From the NCBI RefSeq assembly GCF_024721155.1, contig NZ_JAHVAP010000002.1, positions 310,001-374,000 of the forward strand: a DNA stretch of 64,000 nt, read 5' to 3'. The stretch is from Mucilaginibacter phenanthrenivorans. GTDB lineage: Bacteria > Bacteroidota > Bacteroidia > Sphingobacteriales > Sphingobacteriaceae. Position 1 is the stretch's first letter. Every line of letters begins with the position of its first letter. This document shows positions 54,305 to 64,000 of this stretch, piece after piece. The notes beneath the pieces are model-generated. The model was not told where the DNA came from. It searched no databases and saw only the letters and a program-made list of their open reading frames with translations. The position numbers were made by a program, and so were the translations under genes.

Positions 54305-56392
54305 GTGAAAAAATCTATACCACTAATCATATTAACAATACTTATATCGGTATTAAACGTAAAATCGCAGGACGCGAACCGTTTTTTTCCTGAAAAGGAT
54401 TTGATTACTACCGGAATATACTATTATCCGGAACACTGGAAGGAAAGCCAGTGGGAGCGTGATATTAAGAAGATTTCGGATATGGGGTATGAGTTTGTAC
54501 ACCTTGCTGAATTTGCCTGGTTTAAAATGGAGCCGGAAGAAGGACGATTTGATTTTACCTGGCTGGATAAGGTGGTGGGCCTTTGCACAAAGTATAATCT
54601 TAAGGTACTTTTATGTACGCCTTCAGCCACTACCCCCACCTGGATGAGGGTTAATTATGCTGAGACCTTTATCATGGATGGTCATTATATCCGAGCGGAG
54701 AATGGCACACGGGGATTAGGATCAATTGTCAATGCGAAGTATCGCGGTTTTGTCAAAAAAATCGTGTCGGAAATGGCAATGCGTTACGGTCAAAATAAAA
54801 ACGTTATCGGGTGGCAAATAGATAATGAACCGGGTGCAGTTACAGATTATAGCCCATCGTCGCAGGAAGCATTCAGAACGTGGTTGAAAAATAAATATAA
54901 AACCATTAATGCTTTAAATATAGCTTGGGGAGCCGCCTTTTGGAGCCAATGGTTCAATAATTTCGATCAGGTGATCATTCCGAATACAAATTTAGTAGGC
55001 TGGTGGGGTAACAACCCTCATGCCCTGCTCGATTTTAAGCGCTATTCAGCAGATACCCAGGCTGAATTTCTAGATTTTCAGGCCGGCACCTTGCGGAGTT
55101 ATATTTCCGATAATCAGTACATTACCACTAATTATACGGCAGTCTCTACTGGCTCTGATCCGGGGCGAACAAGCAAGCTCGATTTTGCGGCCTATACAGC
55201 TTATCCTAATGGTGGCAGCGATAATATTGGTGAGCTTGGATTTAGGTTAGGAAATAGCAAAGTGATCCTTTTTGCATCAGAATATTATAAAAAAGTGGGC
55301 GGCGTATCGGGGGTGATGGAAATTCAACCCGGCCCTGTAAACTGGGGATCGTATAACCCGCTTCTTTTGCCGGGAACAGTGCGCATGTGGTTGTACCACT
55401 CTTTTGCAGCAGGCGGGAAACTGGCCTGTTCCTACCGGTTCCGCCAGATTTTATACAGCGCAGAACAATACCATGCAGGCGTCATACTAACAGATGGGGT
55501 AACGCCTTCGCCCGGGGGTGAGGAGTATATGCAGTTTATGAAGGAAATAAAGGAATTGCGCAAACAATATAAGCCCGGGGCTAAAATGCCGGAAAAACTG
55601 GCTGCGCGGTCAACTGCAATCCTTTGGAACCTGGAAAATTACTGGACCATTGACAGACAAAAGCAGACTTCGCAATGGGATACGTGGAATTATCCTGTTA
55701 AGTTCATGGAAATGGCGAAGTCTTTAGGGGCCCCGGTTGATGTAATACCTGGAACCAGCGATTTGGCGAAATATAAGGTGGTAATTATTCCTGCTTACGA
55801 AATGGTTGATTCTGCTACCGTAAAGAAATGGAAAGAGTATGTGGCCGGTGGCGGTCATTTAATCATTACCTGCCGCACAGCAACCAAAGACCGCATGGGG
55901 CATTTCTGGGAGGGTGAGCTGGCAGCGCCAATATCCGGCCTTATCGGAGCTCATGTTCAGGCAACCGATATGCTTTCAGCTTATGCCAAAGGGGATATTC
56001 AAATGAAGTCGAAACATTACAACTGGAACACCTGGGCGGACTTGCTGGTGCCTGATCAAAATACAGAGGTATTGGCAACCTATGACAACCAGTTTTATAA
56101 GGGAAGGGCAGCTGTTGTAAAACATAAAATTGGTAAGGGTTCAGTAACCTACATAGGCGCAAACACAGGTGATTCCAGCCTGGAAAAGGACTTATTACGC
56201 GACATTTATGCAGATGCCGGAGCAACAACCGAAGACTATCCGGAAGGTGTTTATGTTTATTGGAGAGATGGTTTTTATATGGCCATGAATTATTCTTCTA
56301 CCGATTATACCGTGAATATTCCCGGATCCTCTAAAATTCTTATTGGGGAGAAAACATTGAAACCAGCCGGTGTATTGGTTTGGAGCGAGTGA
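54305..56392 (+). CDS. GH42 beta-galactosidase
   Basis: GTG at 54305 is the likely start because it opens a signal peptide (KKSIPLIILTILISVLNVKSQ); no ATG precedes the conserved part, and a TTG at 54278 is the only other option. The 695-residue protein has the GH42 barrel opening GIYYYPEHWKESQWERD, acid/base Glu175 in WQIDNEPG and nucleophile Glu339 in VMEIQPGPVNW, followed by trimerisation-type and beta-domains. It would remove beta-galactose from side chains, as on galactosylated xyloglucan. The unusual start and the relic upstream suggest a rearranged promoter. Confidence 0.9.
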   Translation: MKKSIPLIILTILISVLNVKSQDANRFFPEKDLITTGIYYYPEHWKESQWERDIKKISDMGYEFVHLAEFAWFKMEPEEGRFDFTWLDKVVGLCTKYNLKVLLCTPSATTPTWMRVNYAETFIMDGHYIRAENGTRGLGSIVNAKYRGFVKKIVSEMAMRYGQNKNVIGWQIDNEPGAVTDYSPSSQEAFRTWLKNKYKTINALNIAWGAAFWSQWFNNFDQVIIPNTNLVGWWGNNPHALLDFKRYSADTQAEFLDFQAGTLRSYISDNQYITTNYTAVSTGSDPGRTSKLDFAAYTAYPNGGSDNIGELGFRLGNSKVILFASEYYKKVGGVSGVMEIQPGPVNWGSYNPLLLPGTVRMWLYHSFAAGGKLACSYRFRQILYSAEQYHAGVILTDGVTPSPGGEEYMQFMKEIKELRKQYKPGAKMPEKLAARSTAILWNLENYWTIDRQKQTSQWDTWNYPVKFMEMAKSLGAPVDVIPGTSDLAKYKVVIIPAYEMVDSATVKKWKEYVAGGGHLIITCRTATKDRMGHFWEGELAAPISGLIGAHVQATDMLSAYAKGDIQMKSKHYNWNTWADLLVPDQNTEVLATYDNQFYKGRAAVVKHKIGKGSVTYIGANTGDSSLEKDLLRDIYADAGATTEDYPEGVYVYWRDGFYMAMNYSSTDYTVNIPGSSKILIGEKTLKPAGVLVWSE

Positions 56393-56452
56393 GTGAAATA
56401 GAAAAATTATCAATAAATGAAATCCATAATCCAGTCATTATAATTTAATCAA

Positions 56453-58042
56453 ATGTACCAAAAATCAATTTTCACAATCGTTTTAGGGGGCTTGCTGCTA
56501 AGTAATGTATTTGCCCAAAGCAAACACCCAAAGAGCCTGGTTGAACCAAAAAGAGTAATCAGTCTTGATTTTAGTAAAGAAAAAGGGGCTTTGAATACTT
56601 CATTTAAAGCGTGCGTGGGTGCCGGCCGCGCAAATGAAGGACTAAGGGCCGACTGGCAACAGCAGTTAGCCATTGCGAGGAAGGAATGCGGTTTTAAATA
56701 TATCCGGATGCACGGATTGCTCACCGATGATATGGCTGTTTACAGTGAGGATGGAAACGGTAAGCCGCAATATAATTACCAGTATGTTGATGCTTTATAT
56801 GACTACATTATTAGTATTGGCATGAAGCCATTTGTAGAGTTAGGCTTTATGCCGGGAGCACTTGCCAGTGGAAATAAAACAATTTTTTGGTGGCGGGGCA
56901 ACGTAACACCGCCCAAAGATTATGAAAAATGGGAGGGGTTAATTCGTAACCTCACGCAACATTTTACCGAGAGATATGGAGCCGGTGAAGTTAAGACATG
57001 GTATTTTGAAGTTTGGAATGAGCCGAATTTGAAGGATGGTTTCTGGACCGGTTCGCAAGCAGATTATTTCAAACTATACCAATACAGCGCAAAAGCAGTT
57101 AAAAGCGTAAACCAGGCATATAAAGTTGGCGGCCCGGCAACGGCAGGTGCAGCATGGGTGCCTGAGATGATAGCCTTTTGTAAAAATAATTCGGTGCCTA
57201 TTGATTTTATCAGCACACATTCCTATGGCGTAAAACAAGGATTTCTGGATGAACATGGATCGTCTGGAACTGTACTTGATAAAAACGAATGGAGCGTTAG
57301 TGGCGATGTTTTAAATTCGCGTAAGCAAATTCAAAATTCAGCTATTCCAGGCCTCGAGCTGCATTATACCGAATGGAGTTCGTCGTACACGCCTGCCGAC
57401 CCGCTTCATGATAGTTACCACGAAGCAGCGTACATACTTAAAAAATTAAAACAGTCTGAACCTGCCGCCAATTCAATGTCGTACTGGACGTTTACTGACA
57501 TTTTTGAAGAATCAGGGCCACGTTTTACCCCCTTTCACGGCGGATTTGGTTTAATGAACATCGAAGGGATCAAAAAGCCTGCATTTTTCGCCTATTCCTT
57601 TTTAAACAAACTGGGCGAAACTGAGCTCGCCAATCGCGACAGTTCTTCGTGGGCCTGCAAAGATAAAAAAGGGGGCGTACAGATGTTGTTGTGGGATTAT
57701 ACCTATACTTTGCCCGATTCAGTAAACAACCAGGCATATTATATTAAAGATCTGCCTGCCAAAACAAAAGGCAAAGTAAAGGTAAACTTATCGCATATAC
57801 CGGCTGGGAGGTACACGATGGAAATTTATAAAGTAGGATACCGGGTTAACGACGCATATACAAGCTATGTGGATATGGGCAGGCCGGGACAGCTAACCTT
57901 GCAGCAGGTCAAAAAACTAAAGGCTCAAAATGGTTCTCCTGTGGCAATACAGCAAATTGAAATAAAGCCCGGCACTGCGTTTTCCCGAGAATTTGATATA
58001 CGGGAAAATGATGTCCTGTTGATAAATCTGATTAGACATTAA
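56453..58042 (+). CDS. GH39-type beta-xylosidase or related glycosidase
   Basis: The 529-residue protein has a signal peptide ending SNVFAQ. Its (beta/alpha)8 barrel shows GFKYIRMHGLLTDDM, acid/base Glu190 in FEVWNEPNL and nucleophile Glu307 in LHYTEWSSSY. A C-terminal beta-domain (about 400-520) is typical of GH39. Family members include beta-xylosidases and alpha-L-iduronidases; in this plant-polysaccharide setting beta-xylosidase, or another exo-activity on side chains, is more likely. It lies 60 bases after GH42 on the same strand and is likely co-transcribed. Confidence 0.88.
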   Translation: MYQKSIFTIVLGGLLLSNVFAQSKHPKSLVEPKRVISLDFSKEKGALNTSFKACVGAGRANEGLRADWQQQLAIARKECGFKYIRMHGLLTDDMAVYSEDGNGKPQYNYQYVDALYDYIISIGMKPFVELGFMPGALASGNKTIFWWRGNVTPPKDYEKWEGLIRNLTQHFTERYGAGEVKTWYFEVWNEPNLKDGFWTGSQADYFKLYQYSAKAVKSVNQAYKVGGPATAGAAWVPEMIAFCKNNSVPIDFISTHSYGVKQGFLDEHGSSGTVLDKNEWSVSGDVLNSRKQIQNSAIPGLELHYTEWSSSYTPADPLHDSYHEAAYILKKLKQSEPAANSMSYWTFTDIFEESGPRFTPFHGGFGLMNIEGIKKPAFFAYSFLNKLGETELANRDSSSWACKDKKGGVQMLLWDYTYTLPDSVNNQAYYIKDLPAKTKGKVKVNLSHIPAGRYTMEIYKVGYRVNDAYTSYVDMGRPGQLTLQQVKKLKAQNGSPVAIQQIEIKPGTAFSREFDIRENDVLLINLIRH

Positions 58043-58132
58043 GAGCAGAATTCACTTAACGAAATCATTTCTGAATCCGTAAGCGACAAAAAATAAAAGG
58101 ACATTAACTATATACCTTACAAATATCTTCTA

Positions 58133-60178
58133 ATGAGAAAAATAAAGAATAAATCTTTTTTGATGTTTTATATCCTGTTGCTGGCCGGTTTGTCAGTTAA
58201 GGCCCAAACATTATACGTCGGTACTAATTATCATCCGCACGATAATAAAGATCCGGAAAAAATAAAAAAAGACATCATGTTGATGAAGGCGGCCGGATTT
58301 AAGGTGGTTAGGATGGGCCATTTAGCCTGGGATAGTTATGAACCTTCTGAAGGCAAGTTCGATTTTCAATGGTTTGATGCGGTGATGGACATGATGAATA
58401 AGGCCGGGATTAAGGTAATACTTGATATTGCGATTCGCCCGGCACCTATCTGGCTGCACCATAAGTACCCCTCAATTGATGTTACCAGCCCAGGTGGCGT
58501 AGCGCAATATCCCAACCATCGCTACATGGATGATGTAGGTGATCCGATGTATCAAAAATATGCTGTACGCTATGCGGATTCACTCACAAAACATTACGGA
58601 AAACATCCAGCTCTGTTAGCTTTTGGTATTGATAACGAATCCGGTGATGGCCCTATTTCATACTCAGAAACGGTAAGAAAGAGGTTCGTTGTTTGGCTGA
58701 CTAATAAATATTCGAACCTTGATAATTTAAACAAAGCATGGGCTACACAACGTTGGTCCAGGCGGATTAATGAATTTGATGAAGTTGGGCTACCCGTAAC
58801 AGGCGAAAAAAATGGCGCCCCTGAGAAAATATTAGATTTCAGGCGTTTTATTTCAGACGAGGTCAACAAGATCTTATTTAAGGTACTCGACAAGGTTAAT
58901 GCAAATGCTCCCGGTGTACTTACCAATACCAATGCCTGGTTTTACAGTGCTTTGAAATATTTTGATTATTCACAGATTGCCTATTCCGGCAAAATGGCAC
59001 GTGAAGGGGCAGGCTTTTATCCCGGAAATTCGTTGATAACAAACTGGGGGATCATGAATGCCCTGTTTGGGATTTCCCGTATTCAGTTTGAAAGTACAAC
59101 CCCTTTTTGGTGCAGCGAGTTTACTACAATGACGGCGGTGCCCAATTCCATCCGGAAATCGGCCTATGCCACACTGATGTATGGCAATCAAGCGGTTTGC
59201 GGATGGACCTGGCAAAGTATGTGGTCGGGCGAAGAACAATACCTGGAAGGGATGCTTGATTGGGACGGAATTCCAAATCGCAAATATGATGAATACAAAA
59301 AGATAGCTACCGAGTTTAAAAAGATCGAAAAATTCCTGCCTTACAAACCCAGCCCGGAAGTTGGCCTGGCATCATCCTTTCCCAGCCAGATAGCCAGCAG
59401 TTCTTTCCCGGAAGCGCAGGATCAACAATTACAGGCCTGCTGGAATTTGTTTTATTACCGCAATATGGATTCCCGCATTGTTGAGATCAGCAAGAGTTCA
59501 TTAAACTATAAATTACTTTTTGTGCCAGGTGTAACAGTAATGGACGAAACAACTGCCAATAAAATCCGGGATTTTGTAAAAAATGGAGGGACTGTTGTTA
59601 TGACGAGTAATTCCGCCGTGGTTGATGAAACCGGGAAGGCATTTGCATCAACACACCCCGGGCGTTTAAGCGATGTGTTTGGAATACGCGTCGCAGGTTA
59701 TGAAGAAACAGAGCCGATGAACGAAATATCCCGTGCATCGTTGACAGGCAAAAAAATTCAATTAAATTATCAGGGGAAAACTATTGGAACTGAATCGACC
59801 CGGTATGATGTTATCGAGTCCAAAGGCGCTGAAATTCTCGGGAGTATCACCAGCCTGGATAAAGATTATCCGATTATTACCGCTAACCAATATGGCAAAG
59901 GCAGGGCAATTTATATCGGCTTGCCTGCCAGTGGCGAGGTACTTGGGCCGTTGCTTGACGAACTGGTAGATAAACTGGGTATTAAAAAGGGACCCCAGGT
60001 ACCCGATGGTGTCCTGGCTCGTCAAATCGATGCGAAACATATCTTGTATCTAAATACCAGCAGAAATGCAGTTGAAATCAAGCTGAAAGGTGCCTTTAAA
60101 GGCATACTTACCGGTAAAAAATTTGTCGATAGCTTTACGTTACCGTCAGAAGAGCCGGAACTTATCGAAATCGACTGA
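58133..60178 (+). CDS. GH42-type beta-galactosidase (second)
   Basis: The 681-residue protein has a signal peptide ending LSVKAQ. It resembles the previous GH42 in order: VGTNYHPHDNKDPEKIKKDI, RMGHLAWDSYEPSEGKFDFQW, acid/base Glu169 in FGIDNESGDG, predicted nucleophile Glu329 in FWCSEFTT, then a class-I-amidotransferase-like domain (TVVMTSNS) and a C-terminal beta-domain. The acid/base motif is NES instead of NEP and the nucleophile region is divergent, so its specificity may differ from that of the first GH42. It lies 90 bases after GH39. Confidence 0.87.
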   Translation: MRKIKNKSFLMFYILLLAGLSVKAQTLYVGTNYHPHDNKDPEKIKKDIMLMKAAGFKVVRMGHLAWDSYEPSEGKFDFQWFDAVMDMMNKAGIKVILDIAIRPAPIWLHHKYPSIDVTSPGGVAQYPNHRYMDDVGDPMYQKYAVRYADSLTKHYGKHPALLAFGIDNESGDGPISYSETVRKRFVVWLTNKYSNLDNLNKAWATQRWSRRINEFDEVGLPVTGEKNGAPEKILDFRRFISDEVNKILFKVLDKVNANAPGVLTNTNAWFYSALKYFDYSQIAYSGKMAREGAGFYPGNSLITNWGIMNALFGISRIQFESTTPFWCSEFTTMTAVPNSIRKSAYATLMYGNQAVCGWTWQSMWSGEEQYLEGMLDWDGIPNRKYDEYKKIATEFKKIEKFLPYKPSPEVGLASSFPSQIASSSFPEAQDQQLQACWNLFYYRNMDSRIVEISKSSLNYKLLFVPGVTVMDETTANKIRDFVKNGGTVVMTSNSAVVDETGKAFASTHPGRLSDVFGIRVAGYEETEPMNEISRASLTGKKIQLNYQGKTIGTESTRYDVIESKGAEILGSITSLDKDYPIITANQYGKGRAIYIGLPASGEVLGPLLDELVDKLGIKKGPQVPDGVLARQIDAKHILYLNTSRNAVEIKLKGAFKGILTGKKFVDSFTLPSEEPELIEID

Positions 60179-60248
60179 TCGCTTTTAGAATATATTACAA
60201 TAAGATCTAAGGGCGCTGAATTGATAATAAGAACTTATATAGGTTAAA

Positions 60249-62696
60249 ATGTTTAAAAGATTATTAAGATACTGCGGCATCTGCTTGTTTTTATTGTTGT
60301 GCGCAATAAAGGGAATAGCGCAGCAAACAAGTCTTTCAAAAAGATCGAGGGAGTGCTTTGATTTTAACTGGCAGTTTCATAAAGGCGATATAGCCATCAA
60401 ACGGGCGGTAAAAGCAGCCGGTTATGGCGGTTTAACCGATATCAACGTAAAAGTTGAAACAAATAAAAGCGCCGTTATTGCGTACACCGATGTTGATAAG
60501 GCAGCTACCTTCAAACCCGAAGACTGGAAGGAAGTAAACCTTCCACACGATTGGTGCGTGGAGGGGACTTTTGTTAATGATAAATCAATCGGGAGCTCAC
60601 CTGCCGTAAGCGGATATTTGCCCGGCGGAATAGGTTTTTATAGAAAGGAATTTGAAATCCCCGAAACCGATAAAGGAAAAAAGATCTCCATAGAATTTGA
60701 CGGGATTTTTAGAAACAGTACAATTTGGGTTAATGGTCAGCTTATAGGTAACCACCAAAGCGGCTACACACCTTCAAACTATGATTTGACGGACGTTTTG
60801 CGTTACGGCAACGAAGGGAAAAATGTAATTCTTGTGAAGGTTGACGCCACCGAATACGAAGGTTGGTGGTATGAAGGGTGCGGGATTTACCGGCATGTTT
60901 GGCTCAATAAAACCGCCCGCGTCCACGTTGACCGATTTGGCACCTATGTTACAACACCCTCAGTTTCGCGGGATGAAGCAGCTGTAAACGTAAAAATCAA
61001 TATAAAAAACGAATACGGCGTAGCTAAAAATATTACGCTCATTTCTAAGATTGTAGATAATAAAGGCGTTGTACTCGACACAAAAACTTCTTCGCAGGCA
61101 ATTGAGCCGTTTAGTACAACTGAGTTTTCGCAAAAAGGAGCTATTCAAAAGCCCTTGCTTTGGTCGCCGGAAACACCGAACCTTTATAAAGTACTAACTG
61201 AAGTTTCTGAAAACGGGATTGTCATCGACAATTACGAAACCACTTTTGGAGTAAGAACAATCGAAATAAACCGAAACGGGGTATTTATAAACGGAAAACT
61301 TTATCCTGTGAAGGGTACCTGCAACCACCAGGATTTTGCCGGAATTGGTGTCGCCCTTCCCGATAAAATAAACGAATACAAATTAAAGTTGCTGAAGGAA
61401 GTGGGGTGCAATGCTTATCGTTGTTCCCATCATCCCCCAACCCCGGAACTGCTTGACATGTGCGACAGAATGGGTTTGCTTGTACTGGACGAAAATCGCA
61501 TGTTATCAAGTTCTGAAGAAGGGAAAAAGGATTTGACAACGATGCTATACCGGGATCGCAACCACCCGTCTATTTTTATGTGGAGTATGGAGAATGAAGA
61601 ATGGATCCAAGGCACGGTAACAGGGGCCAGGATACTTAAAACACTGGTTGACATCACGCATAAAATTGATCCTACGCGCCCTGTAACTGCCGCCATGAAT
61701 CATGCAAGGAACGAAGCCGGGTATAGCGATGTGCTGGATGTTGTAGGGTATAACTATGGAGACAAGGGATTGGCCTATGTGAATGACCATGAAAAATATC
61801 CACAACGGATTGAGTTTTGTACAGAATCCACAAGTTTCATTTCAACTCGCGGAGAGTACCAGAACGATTGGGGAAAAGGTTATGTTTCAAACCTCGGCCT
61901 ATGGCAGCCCAACTGGGGGCCATTGCCCGGCGAAGACTGGGCGGACATTATTAAATACCCTTACCTCGGTGGACTTTTCGTGTGGTCGGGTTTCGATTAC
62001 CGGGGGGAGCCTACGCCGTACCAATGGCCGTGCGTTACCTCTCATTTCGGATTTATGGATATATGCGGCTTCCCCAAAGACGGCTACTATGCGTATAAAG
62101 CTGCCTGGACAAACGAACCTGTAGTCCATATTTTTCCGCATTGGAACTGGCCCGGCAAAGAAGGAGACAGCATACAGGTGCATTGTTACACCAATTGCGA
62201 TGAGGTAGAGTTGCTGCTCAACGGTAAAAAAGTGGGGGCGCAAAAAGCAGTTCCCTATACCAAACTGATATGGAAGCTTGTATATAAGCCCGGCAAACTG
62301 GAAGCCAGGGGTTATAAAGGCGGAAGGTTGGTAACCACAGACGTTGTTGAAACAACATCAGCCCCGGCACAGGTAAGCCTCAGGAGCGATACCAAGGTTC
62401 TTAAAGCCGATGGTTGCGATGTGGCTGTAATACGGGTGGCAATTAGAGACAGTAAAGGAAGGGTTAACCCGACAGCCGCGAACCTGGTAACATTTTCCAT
62501 TGAAGGCCCGGGGCGAATTATTGGTACAGGCAACGGTAACCCCAGCAGCCACGAGCCCGACAAAGCCAGTCAGCGGATGGCGTTCAACGGCTATTGCCTG
62601 GTGCTGGTTCAGGCAAATAAACAGGCGGGGGAAATCCGGTTAAAAGCCTCTTCTGAAAAGCTTAAAGGAGACGAAGTGGTTATCAAGGTTGAATAA
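60249..62696 (+). CDS. GH2 beta-galactosidase-like glycosidase
   Basis: The 815-residue protein has a signal peptide ending IKGIAQ. GH2 domains in order: jelly-roll sugar-binding domain (VNLPHDWCVEG, GIGFYRKEFEIP), Ig-like domain, and TIM barrel with Glu450 as acid/base in WSMENEEW and Glu526 as predicted nucleophile in FCTESTSF. A DUF4982-type and a Big-like C-terminal domain follow (VVTTDVVETTS, then FSIEGPGRIIGTGNGNPSSHEP). Galactosidase is the default; other beta-glycosides are possible. It continues the exo-glycosidase series. Confidence 0.92.
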   Translation: MFKRLLRYCGICLFLLLCAIKGIAQQTSLSKRSRECFDFNWQFHKGDIAIKRAVKAAGYGGLTDINVKVETNKSAVIAYTDVDKAATFKPEDWKEVNLPHDWCVEGTFVNDKSIGSSPAVSGYLPGGIGFYRKEFEIPETDKGKKISIEFDGIFRNSTIWVNGQLIGNHQSGYTPSNYDLTDVLRYGNEGKNVILVKVDATEYEGWWYEGCGIYRHVWLNKTARVHVDRFGTYVTTPSVSRDEAAVNVKINIKNEYGVAKNITLISKIVDNKGVVLDTKTSSQAIEPFSTTEFSQKGAIQKPLLWSPETPNLYKVLTEVSENGIVIDNYETTFGVRTIEINRNGVFINGKLYPVKGTCNHQDFAGIGVALPDKINEYKLKLLKEVGCNAYRCSHHPPTPELLDMCDRMGLLVLDENRMLSSSEEGKKDLTTMLYRDRNHPSIFMWSMENEEWIQGTVTGARILKTLVDITHKIDPTRPVTAAMNHARNEAGYSDVLDVVGYNYGDKGLAYVNDHEKYPQRIEFCTESTSFISTRGEYQNDWGKGYVSNLGLWQPNWGPLPGEDWADIIKYPYLGGLFVWSGFDYRGEPTPYQWPCVTSHFGFMDICGFPKDGYYAYKAAWTNEPVVHIFPHWNWPGKEGDSIQVHCYTNCDEVELLLNGKKVGAQKAVPYTKLIWKLVYKPGKLEARGYKGGRLVTTDVVETTSAPAQVSLRSDTKVLKADGCDVAVIRVAIRDSKGRVNPTAANLVTFSIEGPGRIIGTGNGNPSSHEPDKASQRMAFNGYCLVLVQANKQAGEIRLKASSEKLKGDEVVIKVE

Positions 62697-62728
62697 GTCT
62701 GTCATTTCTTCGATGATACAAAAACACT

Positions 62729-64000
62729 ATGAAACGGCATTATATTTACAATATGAGATATTACATGAAAACGATCGCTACAGCTATCCTGCTTTTAACT
62801 GTCAATATTTTATCTAACGCGCAAAGCCCCGCGAAAACTGAGCGAAAACAGCTATTTGACTATAAATGGAAATTCTACCAGGGAGATACGGCAGCAGCCA
62901 AATCAAGGGATTTTAACGATATAAATTGGCGAAGCCTTGATTTACCGCATGATTGGAGTATTGAAGGGAAAATAGGTCCTAAAAATCCAACCGGTGGCGC
63001 AGGTGGGTACTTTCCTGCGGGTATTGGCTGGTACCGGAAAACCTTCAAGGCCCCTGAGGGATGGAAGGGCAAAAAAGTTTCTATCTATTTTGAAGGGGTT
63101 TATATGAATTCCGAGGTTTTTATTAACGGAAAATCGCTTGGGATCTATCCTTACGGTTACTCATCGTTTAGTTATGACCTTTCGCCTTATTTGAATTTTA
63201 ATAGTGAAAATGTGATAGCTGTAAGGGTTGACAATTCGCAACAACTGAACAGCCGGTGGTACAGTGGCTCCGGCATCTATCGCCATGTTTGGATGATGGT
63301 TACCGATGCCGTGCATATTGCTAAATGGGGCGTTACAATCACAACCCCCCATGTTTCGTCGGAAAAAGCAACTGTTCAAATTAAAACATTAATAAAAAAC
63401 GAAACTGGTTTGCCTCAAAATATTGCCGTTAGTACCTGGTTAAAGGATGTAAATTCTAAAAATGCGGGAAATAGCCAAATGAAGGTTGAACTGGCCGCGA
63501 ATAGTGAAAAGGAGGTTACGCAAACTATAATGGTAGCGGCTCCCTTGCTATGGACGCCGGAAACACCCCGTTTATACGATGCGCAAATACATATCATCAA
63601 AATTAAAAATATAGTTGACGAGACTGAAACCAGTTTTGGCATACGCTCCCTCAAATTTTCTGCCGAAAACGGGTTTCAACTTAATGGGAAAACGGTTAAG
63701 CTTAATGGAGGGTGTGCTCATCATGATAACGGATGCCTGGGCGCAGCAGCTTTTGACCGTGCCGAGGAACGGAAGGTTGAGCTACTAAAAGCTGCTGGAT
63801 TCAATGCTGTAAGAACTTCTCATAATCCTCCTTCTGAAGCTTTTTTAAACGCTTGTGACAGATTAGGCCTGTTGGTGATAGATGAATCTTTTGATGGGTG
63901 GAGAACAGGTAAGAACAAATATGACTATTCAGTTTATTTTGACCGTTGGTGGAAAAGCGACCTTACTTCGATGGTAAAACGGGATTTTAACCATCCATCT
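62729..64000 (+). CDS. GH2 beta-galactosidase-like glycosidase, N-terminal part (runs off the window)
   Basis: The gene is cut by the window edge after about 424 codons. Possible starts are the ATGs at 62729, 62753 and 62765; all give the signal peptide ending ILSNAQS. The sugar-binding domain (LDLPHDWSIEG, GIGWYRKTFKAP, SRWYSGSGIYRHVW), the Ig-like domain (LLWTPETPRLYDA, SFGIRSLKFS) and the start of the barrel (LNGGCAHHDNGCLGAAAFDRAEERKVE, SHNPPSEAFL, DRLGLLVIDESFDGW) are visible. The catalytic Glu residues lie beyond the window. It differs clearly from the upstream GH2 and follows it after 32 bases. Confidence 0.92.
   Translation, partial: MKRHYIYNMRYYMKTIATAILLLTVNILSNAQSPAKTERKQLFDYKWKFYQGDTAAAKSRDFNDINWRSLDLPHDWSIEGKIGPKNPTGGAGGYFPAGIGWYRKTFKAPEGWKGKKVSIYFEGVYMNSEVFINGKSLGIYPYGYSSFSYDLSPYLNFNSENVIAVRVDNSQQLNSRWYSGSGIYRHVWMMVTDAVHIAKWGVTITTPHVSSEKATVQIKTLIKNETGLPQNIAVSTWLKDVNSKNAGNSQMKVELAANSEKEVTQTIMVAAPLLWTPETPRLYDAQIHIIKIKNIVDETETSFGIRSLKFSAENGFQLNGKTVKLNGGCAHHDNGCLGAAAFDRAEERKVELLKAAGFNAVRTSHNPPSEAFLNACDRLGLLVIDESFDGWRTGKNKYDYSVYFDRWWKSDLTSMVKRDFNHPS

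Overview
The window is a stretch of a Bacteroidota chromosome, most likely from a Sphingobacteriaceae member such as Mucilaginibacter. This is inferred from SusC/SusD pairs, an ECF sigma/FecR pair, a SusC with an STN domain, a hybrid two-component system, TAnnTTTG-type promoters and many lipoproteins, all at moderate GC. It is almost entirely devoted to capturing and degrading complex carbohydrates. I see no tRNA, rRNA, CRISPR array, insertion sequence or phage gene.

Region 1 (1-6731) starts with the tail of an SGNH hydrolase. A LacI-type regulator, a NahK-like sugar kinase, a NagP/FucP-type sugar permease and a GH123/DUF4091 glycosidase follow. Together they read as an N-acetylhexosamine (probably GalNAc) release, uptake and phosphorylation module. 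Two LacI-type operators flank a good promoter in front of the kinase.

Region 2 (7123-32309) is a host- or glycoprotein-type glycan locus. It encodes an ECF sigma factor, a FecR anti-sigma factor, an STN-type SusC, SusD, a TIG-NHL lipoprotein, two tandem beta-helix lipoproteins, a second LacI regulator and a GH27 alpha-galactosidase. On the minus strand lie a TlpA-like thiol oxidoreductase, two GH29 fucosidases and a GH89 alpha-N-acetylglucosaminidase. A third GH29 is divergent from these, and a GH92 alpha-mannosidase follows. Three similar CG-centred palindromes, two in the GH89/GH29 divergent region and one upstream of GH92, look like a LacI regulon. The locus would then have dual control: sigma/anti-sigma for uptake and LacI for enzymes.

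Region 3 (33257-64000, continuing beyond the window) resembles a xyloglucan utilisation locus. It carries GH5-ricin, GH31, a hybrid two-component sensor, SusC, SusD, an SGBP-B-like TIG lipoprotein, BACON-GH5, an orphan AraC-type DNA-binding protein, GH3, GH42, GH39, a second GH42, GH2 and a second GH2 cut by the window edge. The GH5 and GH31 genes share a 108-bp upstream block (85 of 108 identical by hand count), and a weaker copy precedes susC. This is the best candidate for the target of the hybrid sensor. The orphan AraC-type protein is about 69% identical to the sensor's DNA-binding domain, so the locus may hold a second, signal-free regulator for the same sites.

Decay products are visible: a GH27 relic at 53849-54085 and a possible short-chain dehydrogenase relic near 32460-32560. 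Several intergenic regions hold strong inverted repeats, notably stacked ones at 15900-16070 and a 13-bp-arm palindrome at 37995-38023.
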